A DNA stretch of 33,041 bases from an uncultured Lachnospiraceae bacterium (GCA_949076555.1 CARUOB010000020.1:230-33270), one strand, 5' to 3'. Counted from the first letter of the stretch, positions 8,540 to 17,375 are shown. Translations and numbers: made by a program. Notes: generated by a model from the letters alone, not told the origin.

Positions 8540-9933
8540 TTGACTCCCTCGCGCGTGTCTTCCAGTATAATGCCTTTTTCCGCAAGGAGATCGCGGATCT
8601 CGTCCGCCCTCGCAAAATTTTTCGCCTTTCTTGCGTCCTGTCTCTCCTGAATCAGCGACTCAATTTCCTCGTCCAGCATTTCCTGCCGACGCTCTGCCGT
8701 AAGCCCACAAATATCCATAAGCTCTACGATCTCGTCTTTCAGCGCGCGGATAAAGGCGGCGCTTGCCCCTTCTCCCACAGACGTATTGGCAAACTTAACC
8801 AACTCAAAAATCGCAGAGATAGCGTCCGCCGTATTAAAATCGTCGTCCATCGCCTCGTCAAACTTTGTCATAAATTCCTTTGCGCGCAGAAGCTCTTTCT
8901 CCTCTTCTGCACACAATTCCTCTGTCTGCGCCTTTTCCAGAAGGAAATTTAAGTTGGAAACGCAGGTCACGATCCGCTCCAGACCATTCTTCGCCGCCTC
9001 CATCAGCTCTGCGCTGAAATTTAGCGGGCTTCTGTAGTGGGCGGAGAGCATAAAGAACCGCAACACCTGCAGATCATACTTCTCGCTGATGTCCCTCACC
9101 GTAAAGAAATTGCCGAGAGACTTGGACATTTTCTTATTGTCAATATTTAAAAACCCGTTGTGCATCCAGTATTTGGCAAAGGGTTTTCCGTTCGCCGCCT
9201 CAGACTGGGCAATCTCATTCTCGTGATGAGGAAAAATCAGATCCTCACCGCCCGCGTGAATGTCAATCTCCTCGCCCAGATACTTCTTGCTCATCACCGA
9301 GCACTCGATATGCCAGCCCGGTCTCCCCTCGCACCATGGAGACTCCCAGAACGGCTCGCCCTCCTTCTTCGGCTTCCAGAGCACAAAATCCAGCGGGTCC
9401 TGCTTCTGCTCCTCCCCGGAAACCAGAAGAGAACGCCCACCGCTGCGCAGATCATCCAGATTCTTGTGGGAAAGCTTGCCGTATCCCGGAAAACTTCTGG
9501 TCTTAAAATAGACAGTGCCATCCGGCGCTGCATAAGCGTGTCCTTTTTCAATGAGCGTCTGAATCATCTCAATCATGCCGTCAATTTCGCAAGTCGCCTT
9601 GGGATGCGTAGTTGCGGGCTTCACATGCAACGCCTCCATATCGTTTTTGCACTCCGCGATATAGCGCTCCGAAATCACGGAAGGAGCCGCTCCCTCCTCG
9701 TTGGCCTTTTTGATGATCTTGTCGTCCACATCCGTGAAGTTCGACACATAATTGACTTCATAGCCCCTGTGCTCCATATAACGGCGCACGGTGTCGAACA
9801 CGATCATCGGTCTCGCGTTGCCGATATGAATGAGGTTATAAACCGTAGGCCCGCAGACATACATGCTGACCTTCCCCTCCTCCAAAGGCACAAACTCCTC
9901 TTTCTTTCCCGATAATGTATTGTATACTTTCAT
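8524..9933 (-). CDS. cysS: Cysteinyl-tRNA synthetase
   Basis: A 469-residue class I aminoacyl-tRNA synthetase. The zinc/substrate Cys27 is in MYVCGPTVYN, the HIGH motif is HIGN (36-39) and the KMSKS motif is intact near 266-270 (NKKMSKSLGNFF). The C-terminal helical DALR region ends in IESLIQERQDARKAKNFARADEIRDLL. The open frame extends 30 codons upstream, but that stretch is hairpin-rich spacer. AGGAG lies 9 bases before ATG 9931-9933, so MKVYNTLSGKKEEF is the start. It couples cysteine made by the CysE pathway to tRNA charging. No T-box specifier element is visible in the leader. Confidence 0.97.
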   Translation of the reverse strand: MKVYNTLSGKKEEFVPLEEGKVSMYVCGPTVYNLIHIGNARPMIVFDTVRRYMEHRGYEVNYVSNFTDVDDKIIKKANEEGAAPSVISERYIAECKNDMEALHVKPATTHPKATCEIDGMIEMIQTLIEKGHAYAAPDGTVYFKTRSFPGYGKLSHKNLDDLRSGGRSLLVSGEEQKQDPLDFVLWKPKKEGEPFWESPWCEGRPGWHIECSVMSKKYLGEEIDIHAGGEDLIFPHHENEIAQSEAANGKPFAKYWMHNGFLNIDNKKMSKSLGNFFTVRDISEKYDLQVLRFFMLSAHYRSPLNFSAELMEAAKNGLERIVTCVSNLNFLLEKAQTEELCAEEEKELLRAKEFMTKFDEAMDDDFNTADAISAIFELVKFANTSVGEGASAAFIRALKDEIVELMDICGLTAERRQEMLDEEIESLIQERQDARKAKNFARADEIRDLLAEKGIILEDTREGVKWKRA

Positions 9934-9959
9934 AATCTTCTCTCCTCTCGAACTAAAAC

Positions 9960-10077
9960 TGCGAAACGCTTCTAAAGCGTTTATGCATTGTGCATGTCCT
10001 ATCGCCCATAAGCAGACTCGCAAAATACGCCCGTACTTGACGAAAACTTTTCACGTCTGGTTCTGCTACATTTCGCA
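9960..10077. repeat. Multi-hairpin intergenic element R1
   Basis: The spacer between cysE and cysS folds as nested stems. Outer stem: TGCGAAA (9960-9966) with TTTCGCA (10071-10077). Inside are AAACGCT/AGCGTTT (9964-9982), ATGCA/TGCAT (9983-9995) and AGCAGA/TCTGCT (10011-10067), the last enclosing GACG/CGTC. The outer stem ends one base from the cysE stop codon. It could process or attenuate the cysE-cysS transcript; alternatively it is a dispersed repeat. Confidence 0.6.
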
Positions 10078-10078
10078 A

Positions 10079-10747
10079 CTATTTCTCTCTCCGCATCTGC
10101 TTTATCTCCTGTTCCAGATCGAGCAGCCGATTCGTCAACTCTGCATTTGCCCGCTGCAGAACCATGATATCTTCCCGCACCGGGTCGGGCAGATGGGTCT
10201 GATCCAGTTCTTCCTGTGGCAGCGCCATATTGTCGCGCTTGACCACGCGCCCGGGCACTCCCACCACCGTGGAATGAGGCGGCACCTCATTGAGCACCAC
10301 ACTGCCTGCCCCGATTTTGCTGTTATCCCCGATTTTAAAGGAGCCAAGCACCTTCGCGCCAGTACTTATCATTACATTGTTCCCGATCGTCGGATGTCTT
10401 TTCCCCTGCTCCTTACCTGTTCCGCCAAGAGTCACGCCCTGATAGAGCGTCACGTTATCACCGATCACCGTGGTCTCTCCGATAATGACGCCGTGGCCGT
10501 GGTCAATAAAAAAGCCCTTGCCGATCTGCGCCCCCGGATGAATCTCGATCCCCGTCCTGCGCGCACCCTTCTGGGATACCCATCTTGCCCAGAAATAATG
10601 GTGGTGCAGATACAGTTTGTGAGCCACCCTGTAATAGCACATCACTTTGAAGCTGGGATAGAGGAAAACTTCCATATTGGAATGTATCGCCGGATCTCGC
10701 TCGCGTATGATACGGATTTCCTCCTTTATATTTCCGATAAAGCCCAT
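10079..10747 (-). CDS. cysE: Serine O-acetyltransferase
   Basis: A 222-residue EpsC/CysE-type enzyme that makes O-acetylserine from serine and acetyl-CoA, the first step of cysteine synthesis. The N-terminal helical part (ERDPAIHSNMEVFLYPSFKVMCYYR) precedes a left-handed beta helix of hexapeptide repeats. The catalytic region GFFIDHGHGVIIGETTVIGDNV and TLGGTGKEQGKRHPTIGNNV follow. The last 35 residues (VLQRANAELTNRLLDLEQEIKQM) form a coiled coil beyond the usual core. AGGAG lies 7 bases before the ATG. It is first in the operon with cysS, mrnC and rlmB, behind a good promoter. Confidence 0.95.
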   Translation of the reverse strand: MGFIGNIKEEIRIIRERDPAIHSNMEVFLYPSFKVMCYYRVAHKLYLHHHYFWARWVSQKGARRTGIEIHPGAQIGKGFFIDHGHGVIIGETTVIGDNVTLYQGVTLGGTGKEQGKRHPTIGNNVMISTGAKVLGSFKIGDNSKIGAGSVVLNEVPPHSTVVGVPGRVVKRDNMALPQEELDQTHLPDPVREDIMVLQRANAELTNRLLDLEQEIKQMRREK

Positions 10748-10797
10748 CGAACCGCTCCTTCTGTCAAAAATGTCATCATGAATTTTCTACCATATTT

Positions 10798-10826
10798 AGA
10801 ATATGCAACTCCGGACATTTTGTCAA
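10798..10826 (-). promoter_or_regulatory. Sigma-A promoter of the cysE operon
   Basis: On minus, a perfect TTGACA (10821-10826), a 17-base spacer and TATTCT (10798-10803). The leader to cysE is about 45 bases, too short for a T-box or an S-box. Confidence 0.8.
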
Positions 10827-10844
10827 GGAAACCCACACTTCACC

Positions 10845-12056
10845 TTATTTTCCTTTTTCGCGCTCACCCTTTAATCTCTCAATTTCCATGCGCAGCCGCT
10901 CCATTTCGTCAGCCTGCTCTTTTCGGCTGCGTTCGTATTCATCAACCCTTTTTTCATAATCACGCACAGTTTGTTCTATCTTTCTCTCGTAGTTGCGCAG
11001 ATTCTCCTCATGTTCCTTCCTGTCTCGCTCTATCTCCGCTATCTTCCTCTCATAATTACGCAGATCTTCCTCGTGTTCCTTCCTGTCCTGCTCTATCTTC
11101 CTCTCGTAATTAAGCAGATTCTCTTCATGTTCCTTCCTGTCTCGCTCTATCTCCTCTTCTTTCTCCGCTATCTTCCTCTCGTAATTGCGCAGGTCTTCCT
11201 CGTGTTCCTTCCTGTCCTGCTCTATCTTCCTCTCATAGTTGCGCAAATCCTCCTCGTGTTCTTTCCTGTCCTGCTCTATCTTCCTCTCATAATTGCGCAA
11301 ATCCTGATAATATTCCTCCCGGTCGCGACAGCGTTTGCGGATTTCATCATCAGCGCTCATCCGGAATATCGTCTGCGCCGCCTCCTTTAAATATTCATCC
11401 TTCGATGCAATCATTTTCAATTCCTCCCATGTGACAGCCTTAAAAAGACATGCCCAGTCGTGAATATGATACCGTTTATCTTCATCCGTGGCAAGGTCAA
11501 TACATGATAAATCCACCACATACAGAGTGAGATTGTCACTGTATTTCTGATGGTTTTTCACATTAATCAGCTTGTAGGACGCATAAAACTCAGGATATTC
11601 GTCAAACAGTGTATAGTCGAGAAATCCGATATGTACGGCCGGTCTTGCCTCCCTGTAATCCTGCCCGCGGTTTAGCTGGTCAAATGAACGGCATAAATAC
11701 ATAACCGAACGGTCTTCCCAATTTAACTTATTCGTAATCTGCATCTCCATATTAATCAACACAGCATTATTCATGATTACATTGATATCCAGACGAAATT
11801 CTTTGTCCCTGACAGCTTCTCCCAGAATGATGGGATTTGTGATCTCAACCGCCTTTACCTCCGATTCCGCAAGGTGAAGAAGCGAGCAAATCAACCCCCG
11901 CAGCGCTTTGTTATCAGACTGCAAAACTGCGCGAAACATATAATCGTTTGTCATATTGTAGGGGATGTTTCCGTTGGCATTCCGAAAATCTCTGCCAATA
12001 GAAAATACAGCTGTCGGTGAAAAATTTGTCTGATCCTTACATTTCTTTTGCTTCAT
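10845..12056 (-). CDS. Rpn/PD-(D/E)XK nuclease family protein with long coiled-coil tail
   Basis: The 403-residue product starts at MKQKKCKDQTNF, with AAAGGAAAG 9 bases before ATG 12054-12056. Residues about 30-260 match the Rpn or 'PD-(D/E)XK nuclease family transposase' group: NMTNDYMFRAVLQSD, KEFRLDINVIMNN, then INMEMQITN with the catalytic-type D..ExQ arrangement, and RSFDQLNRGQDY. Rpn proteins are DNA nucleases linked to recombination and in some cases to phage defence. About 120 C-terminal residues are a charged coiled coil built from near-identical 18-residue units (DLRNYERKIEQDRKEHEE), two lengthened by 7 and 3 residues. It is transcribed toward cysE with no clear terminator between them. 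Confidence 0.85.
   Translation of the reverse strand: MKQKKCKDQTNFSPTAVFSIGRDFRNANGNIPYNMTNDYMFRAVLQSDNKALRGLICSLLHLAESEVKAVEITNPIILGEAVRDKEFRLDINVIMNNAVLINMEMQITNKLNWEDRSVMYLCRSFDQLNRGQDYREARPAVHIGFLDYTLFDEYPEFYASYKLINVKNHQKYSDNLTLYVVDLSCIDLATDEDKRYHIHDWACLFKAVTWEELKMIASKDEYLKEAAQTIFRMSADDEIRKRCRDREEYYQDLRNYERKIEQDRKEHEEDLRNYERKIEQDRKEHEEDLRNYERKIAEKEEEIERDRKEHEENLLNYERKIEQDRKEHEEDLRNYERKIAEIERDRKEHEENLRNYERKIEQTVRDYEKRVDEYERSRKEQADEMERLRMEIERLKGEREKGK
10960..11310. repeat. 54-bp-type tandem repeats encoding the coiled coil of the Rpn protein
   Basis: About six units built on an 18-codon core recur with near identity (DLRNYERKIEQ...HEE). Two units hold extra in-frame codons (7 and 3). High DNA similarity between units indicates recent duplication. 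Confidence 0.8.
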
Positions 12057-12252
12057 AGATGTGCTTTCCTTTCTTAGACAAAAGTGACGGAGCCATGCTC
12101 CGAAGAAACGGTTACAGGCTGGGACCCACAGCCCGGATTTATAGTACAACTCAGATATAACACAATCGGCAGGGAAATACAACGGTTTCAGAAATTTTGA
12201 CCTATAGAAAAATTATAAACGGTTTTTTGATAATACAACCTTTCAAAACAAG

Positions 12253-12288
12253 ATATAGCGGACGAGAAGCTCATCCCATCCGCTATAT
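12253..12288 (-). terminator. Terminator downstream of the GH3 gene
   Basis: ATATAGCGGA (12253-12262) pairs with TCCGCTATAT (12279-12288). The loop contains a small GAG/CTC helix. On minus the stem is followed by CTTGTTTT, a weak T tract. It lies about 30 bases after the GH3 stop codon and ahead of the Rpn gene. Confidence 0.65.
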
Positions 12289-12317
12289 ACAAGATATGGT
12301 ATTGTGCACTTTTCACG

Positions 12318-14423
12318 CTAACCCACAGCAATTTCCACACATTTATTCCCGGTAAGCGCAGCCGTCCGTCTATCAGGCTGTCCGGTGCCCACATAGAGCA
12401 GATACTTGCCGCTGCCCTTGACAAAGACTCCCTCCTCGTTTACCGCAAGAAAAGCGTCCCCGGAAACGGTCACGTCTATCTCTCTGCGCTCTCCCGCCTC
12501 CAGAAAAACCCGCTCAAACGCACAAAGGCTGTGATTTGGCACGGCAAAGGGTGACGCCGTGTCCTTCACATAAATCTGAATCACGTCGCCCGTTGCGGTA
12601 TCTCCCGCGTTTTTCACCGTCACATGCACGGTCCGATCTCCCGTCTTCTCATCGGTTGATACAACTTCCGCCTTTTCCACCTGCACATCGCCGTAAGTCA
12701 GCCCGTATCCGAAGGGATAAAGCGCCTCCTGCTCCATATAGCGGTAGGTTCTCCCTTTCATGCTGTAGTCCTCAAAGGCAGGCAGCTCATCCAGCGTGCG
12801 GTAAAAGGTCACAGGCAGCTTACCGGACGGGGAGCAGTCCCCGAACAAAATATCCGCCACCGCCTTTCCTCCTCTCGCGCCGGGATACCAGAGCTGTAAA
12901 ACCGCTCCCGCCTTTTCCTGCGCTTCGGAAAGATCGATCGCGCTTCCCGCCATCAAGCACACCACCACAGGCTTACCCACGGCAAACACCGCCTCCATGA
13001 GCTTTCTCTGGGGCCCGGGCAAAAGCAGGTCATTTTTATCGCCGGACGCATAGCTGTTGCCCGTATCTCCTTCTTCGCCCTCCAGCGTCTCATTCAATCC
13101 CACGCAGAGTACCACCACATCGCTGTGCTTCGCAACGATCACTGCCTCAGCAATACGATCGTTCTCCCACGCCAAATTCTCCACACGCTCTTTAAATAAA
13201 TGGGAGCCTTCCGAATACAAAACCCTACCATTATGTCCGACTTTGTCCTGTATTCCTTCTAAAACCGTTATGTAACGAGAAGACGTCCCATGATAATTGC
13301 CGACCAGAGCCTCTCTGCTGTCAGCGTTCGGCCCGATTACACCGATGGTCTGTCCCGCCGAAATTCGAAGCGGAAGAACGCCGTCATTTTTCAGAAGCAC
13401 AACCGACTCTCTCGTAAGCTGCTGCGCCACCTCCAGATGTTCCTCACATTCCACTTTTTCATAGGGAATGTCGTCATACTTACTCCCGTCAAACAATCCG
13501 AGAAGGTATCTTGTCGTAAACGCGCGCACAGCAGCCTCCGTGATCTCCTCCTCCGTCACCAATCCCTGTTCCAAAGCCTTCAGGAGATACAGATAAGTCA
13601 CGCCGCAGTTGATGTCACAACCGCACTTTAAGGCAAGCGCCGCCGACTCCTCCATGGTGTGGGTCACCATATGTTTATCGTGAAAGTCCTTGATCGCCCA
13701 ACAGTCAGACACATAATGCCCTTCAAACTTCCATTCGTCCCGGAGGATATCCTGCATCAGCGTCTTACTGCCGCAGCACGGTTCCCCGTTTGTCCGGTTG
13801 TAAGCGCCCATCACGGCCTCCACTCCCGCCTCCTGCACGCAGGCTTTAAAGGCGGGCAGATAAGTCTCCGCCATATCCTTCTTTGTGGCAACGGCATTAA
13901 ATTCATGGCGCACCGCCTCCGGCCCGGAGTGTACCGCAAAGTGCTTGGCACAGGCCGCGGATTTCAGTACGTCTTCATCATCACCCTGCAGCCCTTCCAC
14001 ATAGGCCACGCCCATTCTGGATGTCAGATAGGGATCTTCGCCGTATGTCTCCTGTCCTCTTCCCCATCTGGGATCTCTGAAAATGTTCACATTGGGTGAC
14101 CAGAACGTCAGCCCTTTATAGATATCTCTGTCATTTTCTGCCGAGTACGCATTATATTTTGCCCTGCCCTCTGTTGCCGCCACATCCCCGGCCTTACGCA
14201 ATAGTGCCGTATCGAAAGCAGCCGCCATGCCGATGGCCTGGGGAAAGCTGGTTGCCGCTCCTGCTCTTGCCACACCGTGAAGCGCCTCTCCCCACCAGTT
14301 ATAGGCCGGCACGCCAAGCCTTTCAATCGCCGGCGCATCATAGCGAAGCTGGGAAGCCCTCTCCTCCACCGTCATCTGACCTACTAATTCTTTTGCTCTG
14401 CGTCTCGCCTCTTCTCTCGTCAT
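12318..14423 (-). CDS. Glycoside hydrolase family 3 (beta-xylosidase/beta-glucosidase type)
   Basis: A 701-residue cytoplasmic glycosidase (no signal peptide) removing sugars from the non-reducing ends of beta-linked oligosaccharides. The N-terminal TIM-barrel holds YNWWGEALHGVARAG, an arrangement typical of GH3 beta-xylosidases, the substrate motif KHFAVHSGPE, and the nucleophile Asp in HYVSDCWAIKDFH. The C-terminal sandwich domain begins near SVVLLKNDGVLPL, and an FnIII-like domain ends the protein. The open frame reaches 14501, but that first ATG overlaps promoter-like sequence. ATG 14421-14423 (MTREEARRRAKEL) has AAAGGA 11 bases upstream and is preferred. It is divergent from the AraC gene and probably acts on sugars imported by the nearby ABC system. 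Exact specificity cannot be read. Confidence 0.92.
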   Translation of the reverse strand: MTREEARRRAKELVGQMTVEERASQLRYDAPAIERLGVPAYNWWGEALHGVARAGAATSFPQAIGMAAAFDTALLRKAGDVAATEGRAKYNAYSAENDRDIYKGLTFWSPNVNIFRDPRWGRGQETYGEDPYLTSRMGVAYVEGLQGDDEDVLKSAACAKHFAVHSGPEAVRHEFNAVATKKDMAETYLPAFKACVQEAGVEAVMGAYNRTNGEPCCGSKTLMQDILRDEWKFEGHYVSDCWAIKDFHDKHMVTHTMEESAALALKCGCDINCGVTYLYLLKALEQGLVTEEEITEAAVRAFTTRYLLGLFDGSKYDDIPYEKVECEEHLEVAQQLTRESVVLLKNDGVLPLRISAGQTIGVIGPNADSREALVGNYHGTSSRYITVLEGIQDKVGHNGRVLYSEGSHLFKERVENLAWENDRIAEAVIVAKHSDVVVLCVGLNETLEGEEGDTGNSYASGDKNDLLLPGPQRKLMEAVFAVGKPVVVCLMAGSAIDLSEAQEKAGAVLQLWYPGARGGKAVADILFGDCSPSGKLPVTFYRTLDELPAFEDYSMKGRTYRYMEQEALYPFGYGLTYGDVQVEKAEVVSTDEKTGDRTVHVTVKNAGDTATGDVIQIYVKDTASPFAVPNHSLCAFERVFLEAGERREIDVTVSGDAFLAVNEEGVFVKGSGKYLLYVGTGQPDRRTAALTGNKCVEIAVG

Positions 14424-14482
14424 ATATTTCTTTATCCTTTCTGCCCGGTTTTGCCGGACTTTGACCCGGAAAAATCGTCCGG

Positions 14483-14511
14483 TTGCGACTTTTTTCTTCA
14501 TAGAGTATAAT
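14483..14511 (+). promoter_or_regulatory. Sigma-A promoter of the AraC-type regulator
   Basis: TTGCGA (14483-14488), a 17-base spacer and perfect TATAAT (14506-14511). It occupies the divergent region, so regulator binding here could affect both the GH3 gene and its own gene. No clear promoter was found for the GH3 direction. Confidence 0.7.
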
Positions 14512-14562
14512 AGACGCTGTAATCATACCATACCTATCCTATAAATAACAGGAGTATATAAA

Positions 14563-15498
14563 GTGAAACATGAAAAATTTTACCCCCCCCCCTCAATTTC
14601 GAGCAGTCTGAACCAAACCTCAAAAGAACGGTCGGTAAGCGGCTCGAGGGAGTATGTCGACTACATCGCCGAATCCCACCTGCGCATCTGGTATAATACC
14701 CAGACCGAAGGCTATGCGAGCCATTACCACAATGCCATGGAAATCATTGTATGCGCGGAAAATCAATATATCATCACCACAAACAGCGGCACCTACAAGT
14801 TGGAACCGGGAGATATCCTGATCATTCCCCCTTATATGCTTCATGAACTTTACAGCAAGCCTTCCGGCGCACGCTTTATCTATCTCATCGATATTGAAAT
14901 GCTGCGATGCTTTCAGGACTACAAAGCGCTGAACCCGGCTTTTATAGAGCCTTATCTGTGTACCGCCGCCCTGCGCCCTGAAATTTACGGACAGGTTTAT
15001 GACTCCCTGATGCGGATGGCCGACCTCTACTTCTCTCATCAGGTCTTTTGGGAAATCTCTATCTACTCCGTGCTTCTGGAACTTTTTGCCGCTATCGGCG
15101 CCAATCACTACCTCCAGAACGCGGATCAGAGCATTGAAGACACCGCTGACAAACAGTCGGAAAACTACGCGCTGTTCGCCAACCTGCTCAACTTTATCGA
15201 CACCCACTATGCGGATGACCTGACGCTGGAGCAGGCGGCGGAGTATATCGGCTTTTCCAAATACCATTTTACCCGCCTGTTCAAACAGCACACCAACACC
15301 ACGTTTCACAACTATCTGTGTTACAAACGGATTCAGGCGGCGCAGTCATTGCTCACCGAAGACAGGAACCGTCCCATAACGGATATCGCTTTTCGCAGCG
15401 GTTTCAACAACCTGACTACCTTCAACCGCTGTTTCAGCAAATACACAAACTGTTCCCCCACGGAATACCGCAACAAGCTGCGCCACGAGGAAGTGTAA
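14563..15498 (+). CDS. AraC family transcriptional regulator (GTG start, C10 tract)
   Basis: The 311-residue product has an N-terminal cupin sugar-sensing domain (HYHNAMEIIVCAENQYIITT, then LEPGDILIIPPYMLHEL, about residues 53-110). A C-terminal double helix-turn-helix follows (LTLEQAAEYIGFSKYHFTRLFKQ and ITDIAFRSGFNNLTTFNRCFSKYTNCSPTEYR split across the domain, about 215-305). AGGAG (14550-14554) is 8 bases from GTG 14563, which opens the long frame. Ten consecutive C at 14583-14592 encode Tyr-Pro-Pro-Pro. An overlapping ATG at 14570 is in another frame and meets a stop after 13 codons. It probably controls the GH3 and ABC genes in response to a sugar. Confidence 0.9.
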   Translation: MKHEKFYPPPSISSSLNQTSKERSVSGSREYVDYIAESHLRIWYNTQTEGYASHYHNAMEIIVCAENQYIITTNSGTYKLEPGDILIIPPYMLHELYSKPSGARFIYLIDIEMLRCFQDYKALNPAFIEPYLCTAALRPEIYGQVYDSLMRMADLYFSHQVFWEISIYSVLLELFAAIGANHYLQNADQSIEDTADKQSENYALFANLLNFIDTHYADDLTLEQAAEYIGFSKYHFTRLFKQHTNTTFHNYLCYKRIQAAQSLLTEDRNRPITDIAFRSGFNNLTTFNRCFSKYTNCSPTEYRNKLRHEEV

Positions 15499-15499
15499 A

Positions 15500-16342
15500 T
15501 TATCCTTTGACGCCGCCGAGCGCCACACCTGCTATGATATACTTGGACAGAAGCAGATAAACCACAATAAGCGGTAACACCGTCAATGTCAGTCCCATAT
15601 AGACAGAGCCGTACTCGGTCTTGTAGATATCACCCTTCAACAGGCTGACCATGATGGGCATGGTGTACTTCTTCTGGTCCGTCAAAAGTACGAGCGGTGT
15701 AAACAGGTTGTTCCAGCTCGCCACGAAACTGAAGATCGCCTGCGTAGCGATGGCCGGTTTCATAATAGGAAGCACAATCCTGTTAAAGATCATAAACTCT
15801 TTCGCACCGTCAATTCTGGCAGACTGCACGATCTCCATGGAGAGCGTCGGCTGTAAATACTGTCTCATAAAGAACACCATGGTCGGTGACGCGATGGCCG
15901 GCAGGATCAGCATAGACAGTCTGTTCGTCATATGTATCTTATAAACCATCTGATAGAAACCTATCATCGTCACCTGTGCCGGAATCATCATAACTACCAT
16001 AATAAAGCTGAAAAACGCATTCTTTAACTTCCAGTTGTAAGCCACCTGCGCATAGGCTGTCAGCGAGGAAAAATAGATTGCCAGCGCGGTCGCTCCTATG
16101 GAAATGATCAGCGAGTTGGCAAAACCGACTGCCGGATTAAAGCTCTTGCCAAGCAGGATCTTGATGTTGTTCATCATATAGGAGGACGGGATCAGCGAGA
16201 TTGCATGCTGCTGGATCTCTGTCGTTGATCTGGTCGCGTTCACAATCATAATCCAGAAAGGCAGGACACTCAAAATCGCCAAAAAGGTGCAAACCACATA
16301 AATCACAATTTTCATCACACGATTTTCTTTGTTTTTTAACAT
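15500..16342 (-). CDS. Carbohydrate ABC transporter permease, MalG/CUT1 type
   Basis: The 280-residue integral membrane protein has about six helices (first at IVIYVVCTFLAILSVLPFW). The EAA loop that contacts the ATPase is IDGAKEFMIFNRIVLPIMKPA. It is the second permease of a CUT1 importer and begins inside the end of the first permease gene (7-base overlap), so the two are translationally coupled. Like most CUT1 operons it has no ATPase gene of its own; a shared MsmK-type ATPase elsewhere is expected. The stop codon lies one base from the stop of the converging AraC gene. Confidence 0.94.
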   Translation of the reverse strand: MLKNKENRVMKIVIYVVCTFLAILSVLPFWIMIVNATRSTTEIQQHAISLIPSSYMMNNIKILLGKSFNPAVGFANSLIISIGATALAIYFSSLTAYAQVAYNWKLKNAFFSFIMVVMMIPAQVTMIGFYQMVYKIHMTNRLSMLILPAIASPTMVFFMRQYLQPTLSMEIVQSARIDGAKEFMIFNRIVLPIMKPAIATQAIFSFVASWNNLFTPLVLLTDQKKYTMPIMVSLLKGDIYKTEYGSVYMGLTLTVLPLIVVYLLLSKYIIAGVALGGVKG

Positions 16343-17355
16343 GATGCGTTCTCCTTTCCGGCTTTCAGTTTTTTCATGTAAGCCTTCTGCTGCTGTCTGA
16401 TCTGCTTATTCAGCTTCGCTTCGTCCTTATCCCGCATGACAAAGAACATGACTGCCGCGAGAACCGCTATAATCAGGAACATAACCATGCTCGCCGCTGC
16501 CGCCCTGTTGTACATATAGCTTCCGCTGAATGCCTGCTTGTAGATAAACAGGCTGGTGGTCAGCGTCGCGTCGTCCGGCTTGCCGTCCTGGAACAGTCTT
16601 GGAATATCGAACATATTCAGGCCGCCAATCAGACTCGTCACCAGCGTAAACAGGAGAATGGTCTTAATGTTAGGCAACGTAATATAGAAGAAAGTCTGTA
16701 CGCGGTTCGCGCCGTCCACCTCAGCCGACTCAAATATTTCCGGGCTGATTCCTAAAACGCCGGAAATCAGCGTAATCATGGTGGAGCCGTACCACATCCA
16801 TGTCTGGATAAAGATCACAACGCCCCTTGCCACAGCTTTGCTTCTCAATAATTCTATAGGCGCGTCGATGAATCCGAACCGCACGAGCAAATCGTTGATC
16901 GGACCCATGGGATACCCGAAAAATCCGCTGAACAGAATAGCAATGGTCGCCGCCGTAATGATATTCGGCATATAAAGCAGCACTTTAAAGGTACCCTGTC
17001 CTTTTACCTTGCTTCTCCTGTCCGTAAACCACGCCGCCAAAAGGAGTGCAAGAAACATCTGCGGAATAAAATTCGCAAGCCATATCACGACCGTATTTCG
17101 GAACGCCAACTGAAACGACGGACTCGACAATACCGTCTTAAAATTTCTGAAAAGGTCGTCTGTCAGGAAATGAATGTCTGTCTTTCCAAGCCCCTTCAGA
17201 TCTGTAAAACCAATCACCGCCGTATATACGGTCGGATACAGTGAAAATAATAAAAATGCGATCACAAACGGAATGCTGAATAGATAGCCGTATTTCGCAT
17301 ATCTGTCATAACCCGGTTTTTTACTTTTCATCCTTCCCCACCTTCCCGCAATCAT
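16336..17355 (-). CDS. Carbohydrate ABC transporter permease, MalF/CUT1 type
   Basis: A 339-residue permease. After a basic N-terminus (MKSKKPGYDRYAKYGYLFSIPFVIAF split between tail and helix 1), it has the long periplasm-facing loop usual for the MalF partner. The EAA-type motif is EVDGANRVQTFFYITLPNIKTI. It ends with a basic cytoplasmic tail. Two starts are plausible: ATG 17353-17355 with AAGGG 8 bases upstream, and ATG 17329-17331 with GGGAAGG 9 bases upstream. I kept the longer. It pairs with the permease at 15500-16342 and the binding protein at 17443-18879. Confidence 0.93.
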   Translation of the reverse strand: MIAGRWGRMKSKKPGYDRYAKYGYLFSIPFVIAFLLFSLYPTVYTAVIGFTDLKGLGKTDIHFLTDDLFRNFKTVLSSPSFQLAFRNTVVIWLANFIPQMFLALLLAAWFTDRRSKVKGQGTFKVLLYMPNIITAATIAILFSGFFGYPMGPINDLLVRFGFIDAPIELLRSKAVARGVVIFIQTWMWYGSTMITLISGVLGISPEIFESAEVDGANRVQTFFYITLPNIKTILLFTLVTSLIGGLNMFDIPRLFQDGKPDDATLTTSLFIYKQAFSGSYMYNRAAAASMVMFLIIAVLAAVMFFVMRDKDEAKLNKQIRQQQKAYMKKLKAGKENASC

Positions 17356-17375
17356 TTATATTACCCTTCATTTCA

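Noticed and set aside
9934..10078. T-box leader for cysS
   Set aside because: The spacer is structured but too short, and I see no conserved T-box antiterminator sequence.
10960..11310. CRISPR-like or other DNA repeat array
   Set aside because: Units encode an uninterrupted coiled coil in the Rpn gene.
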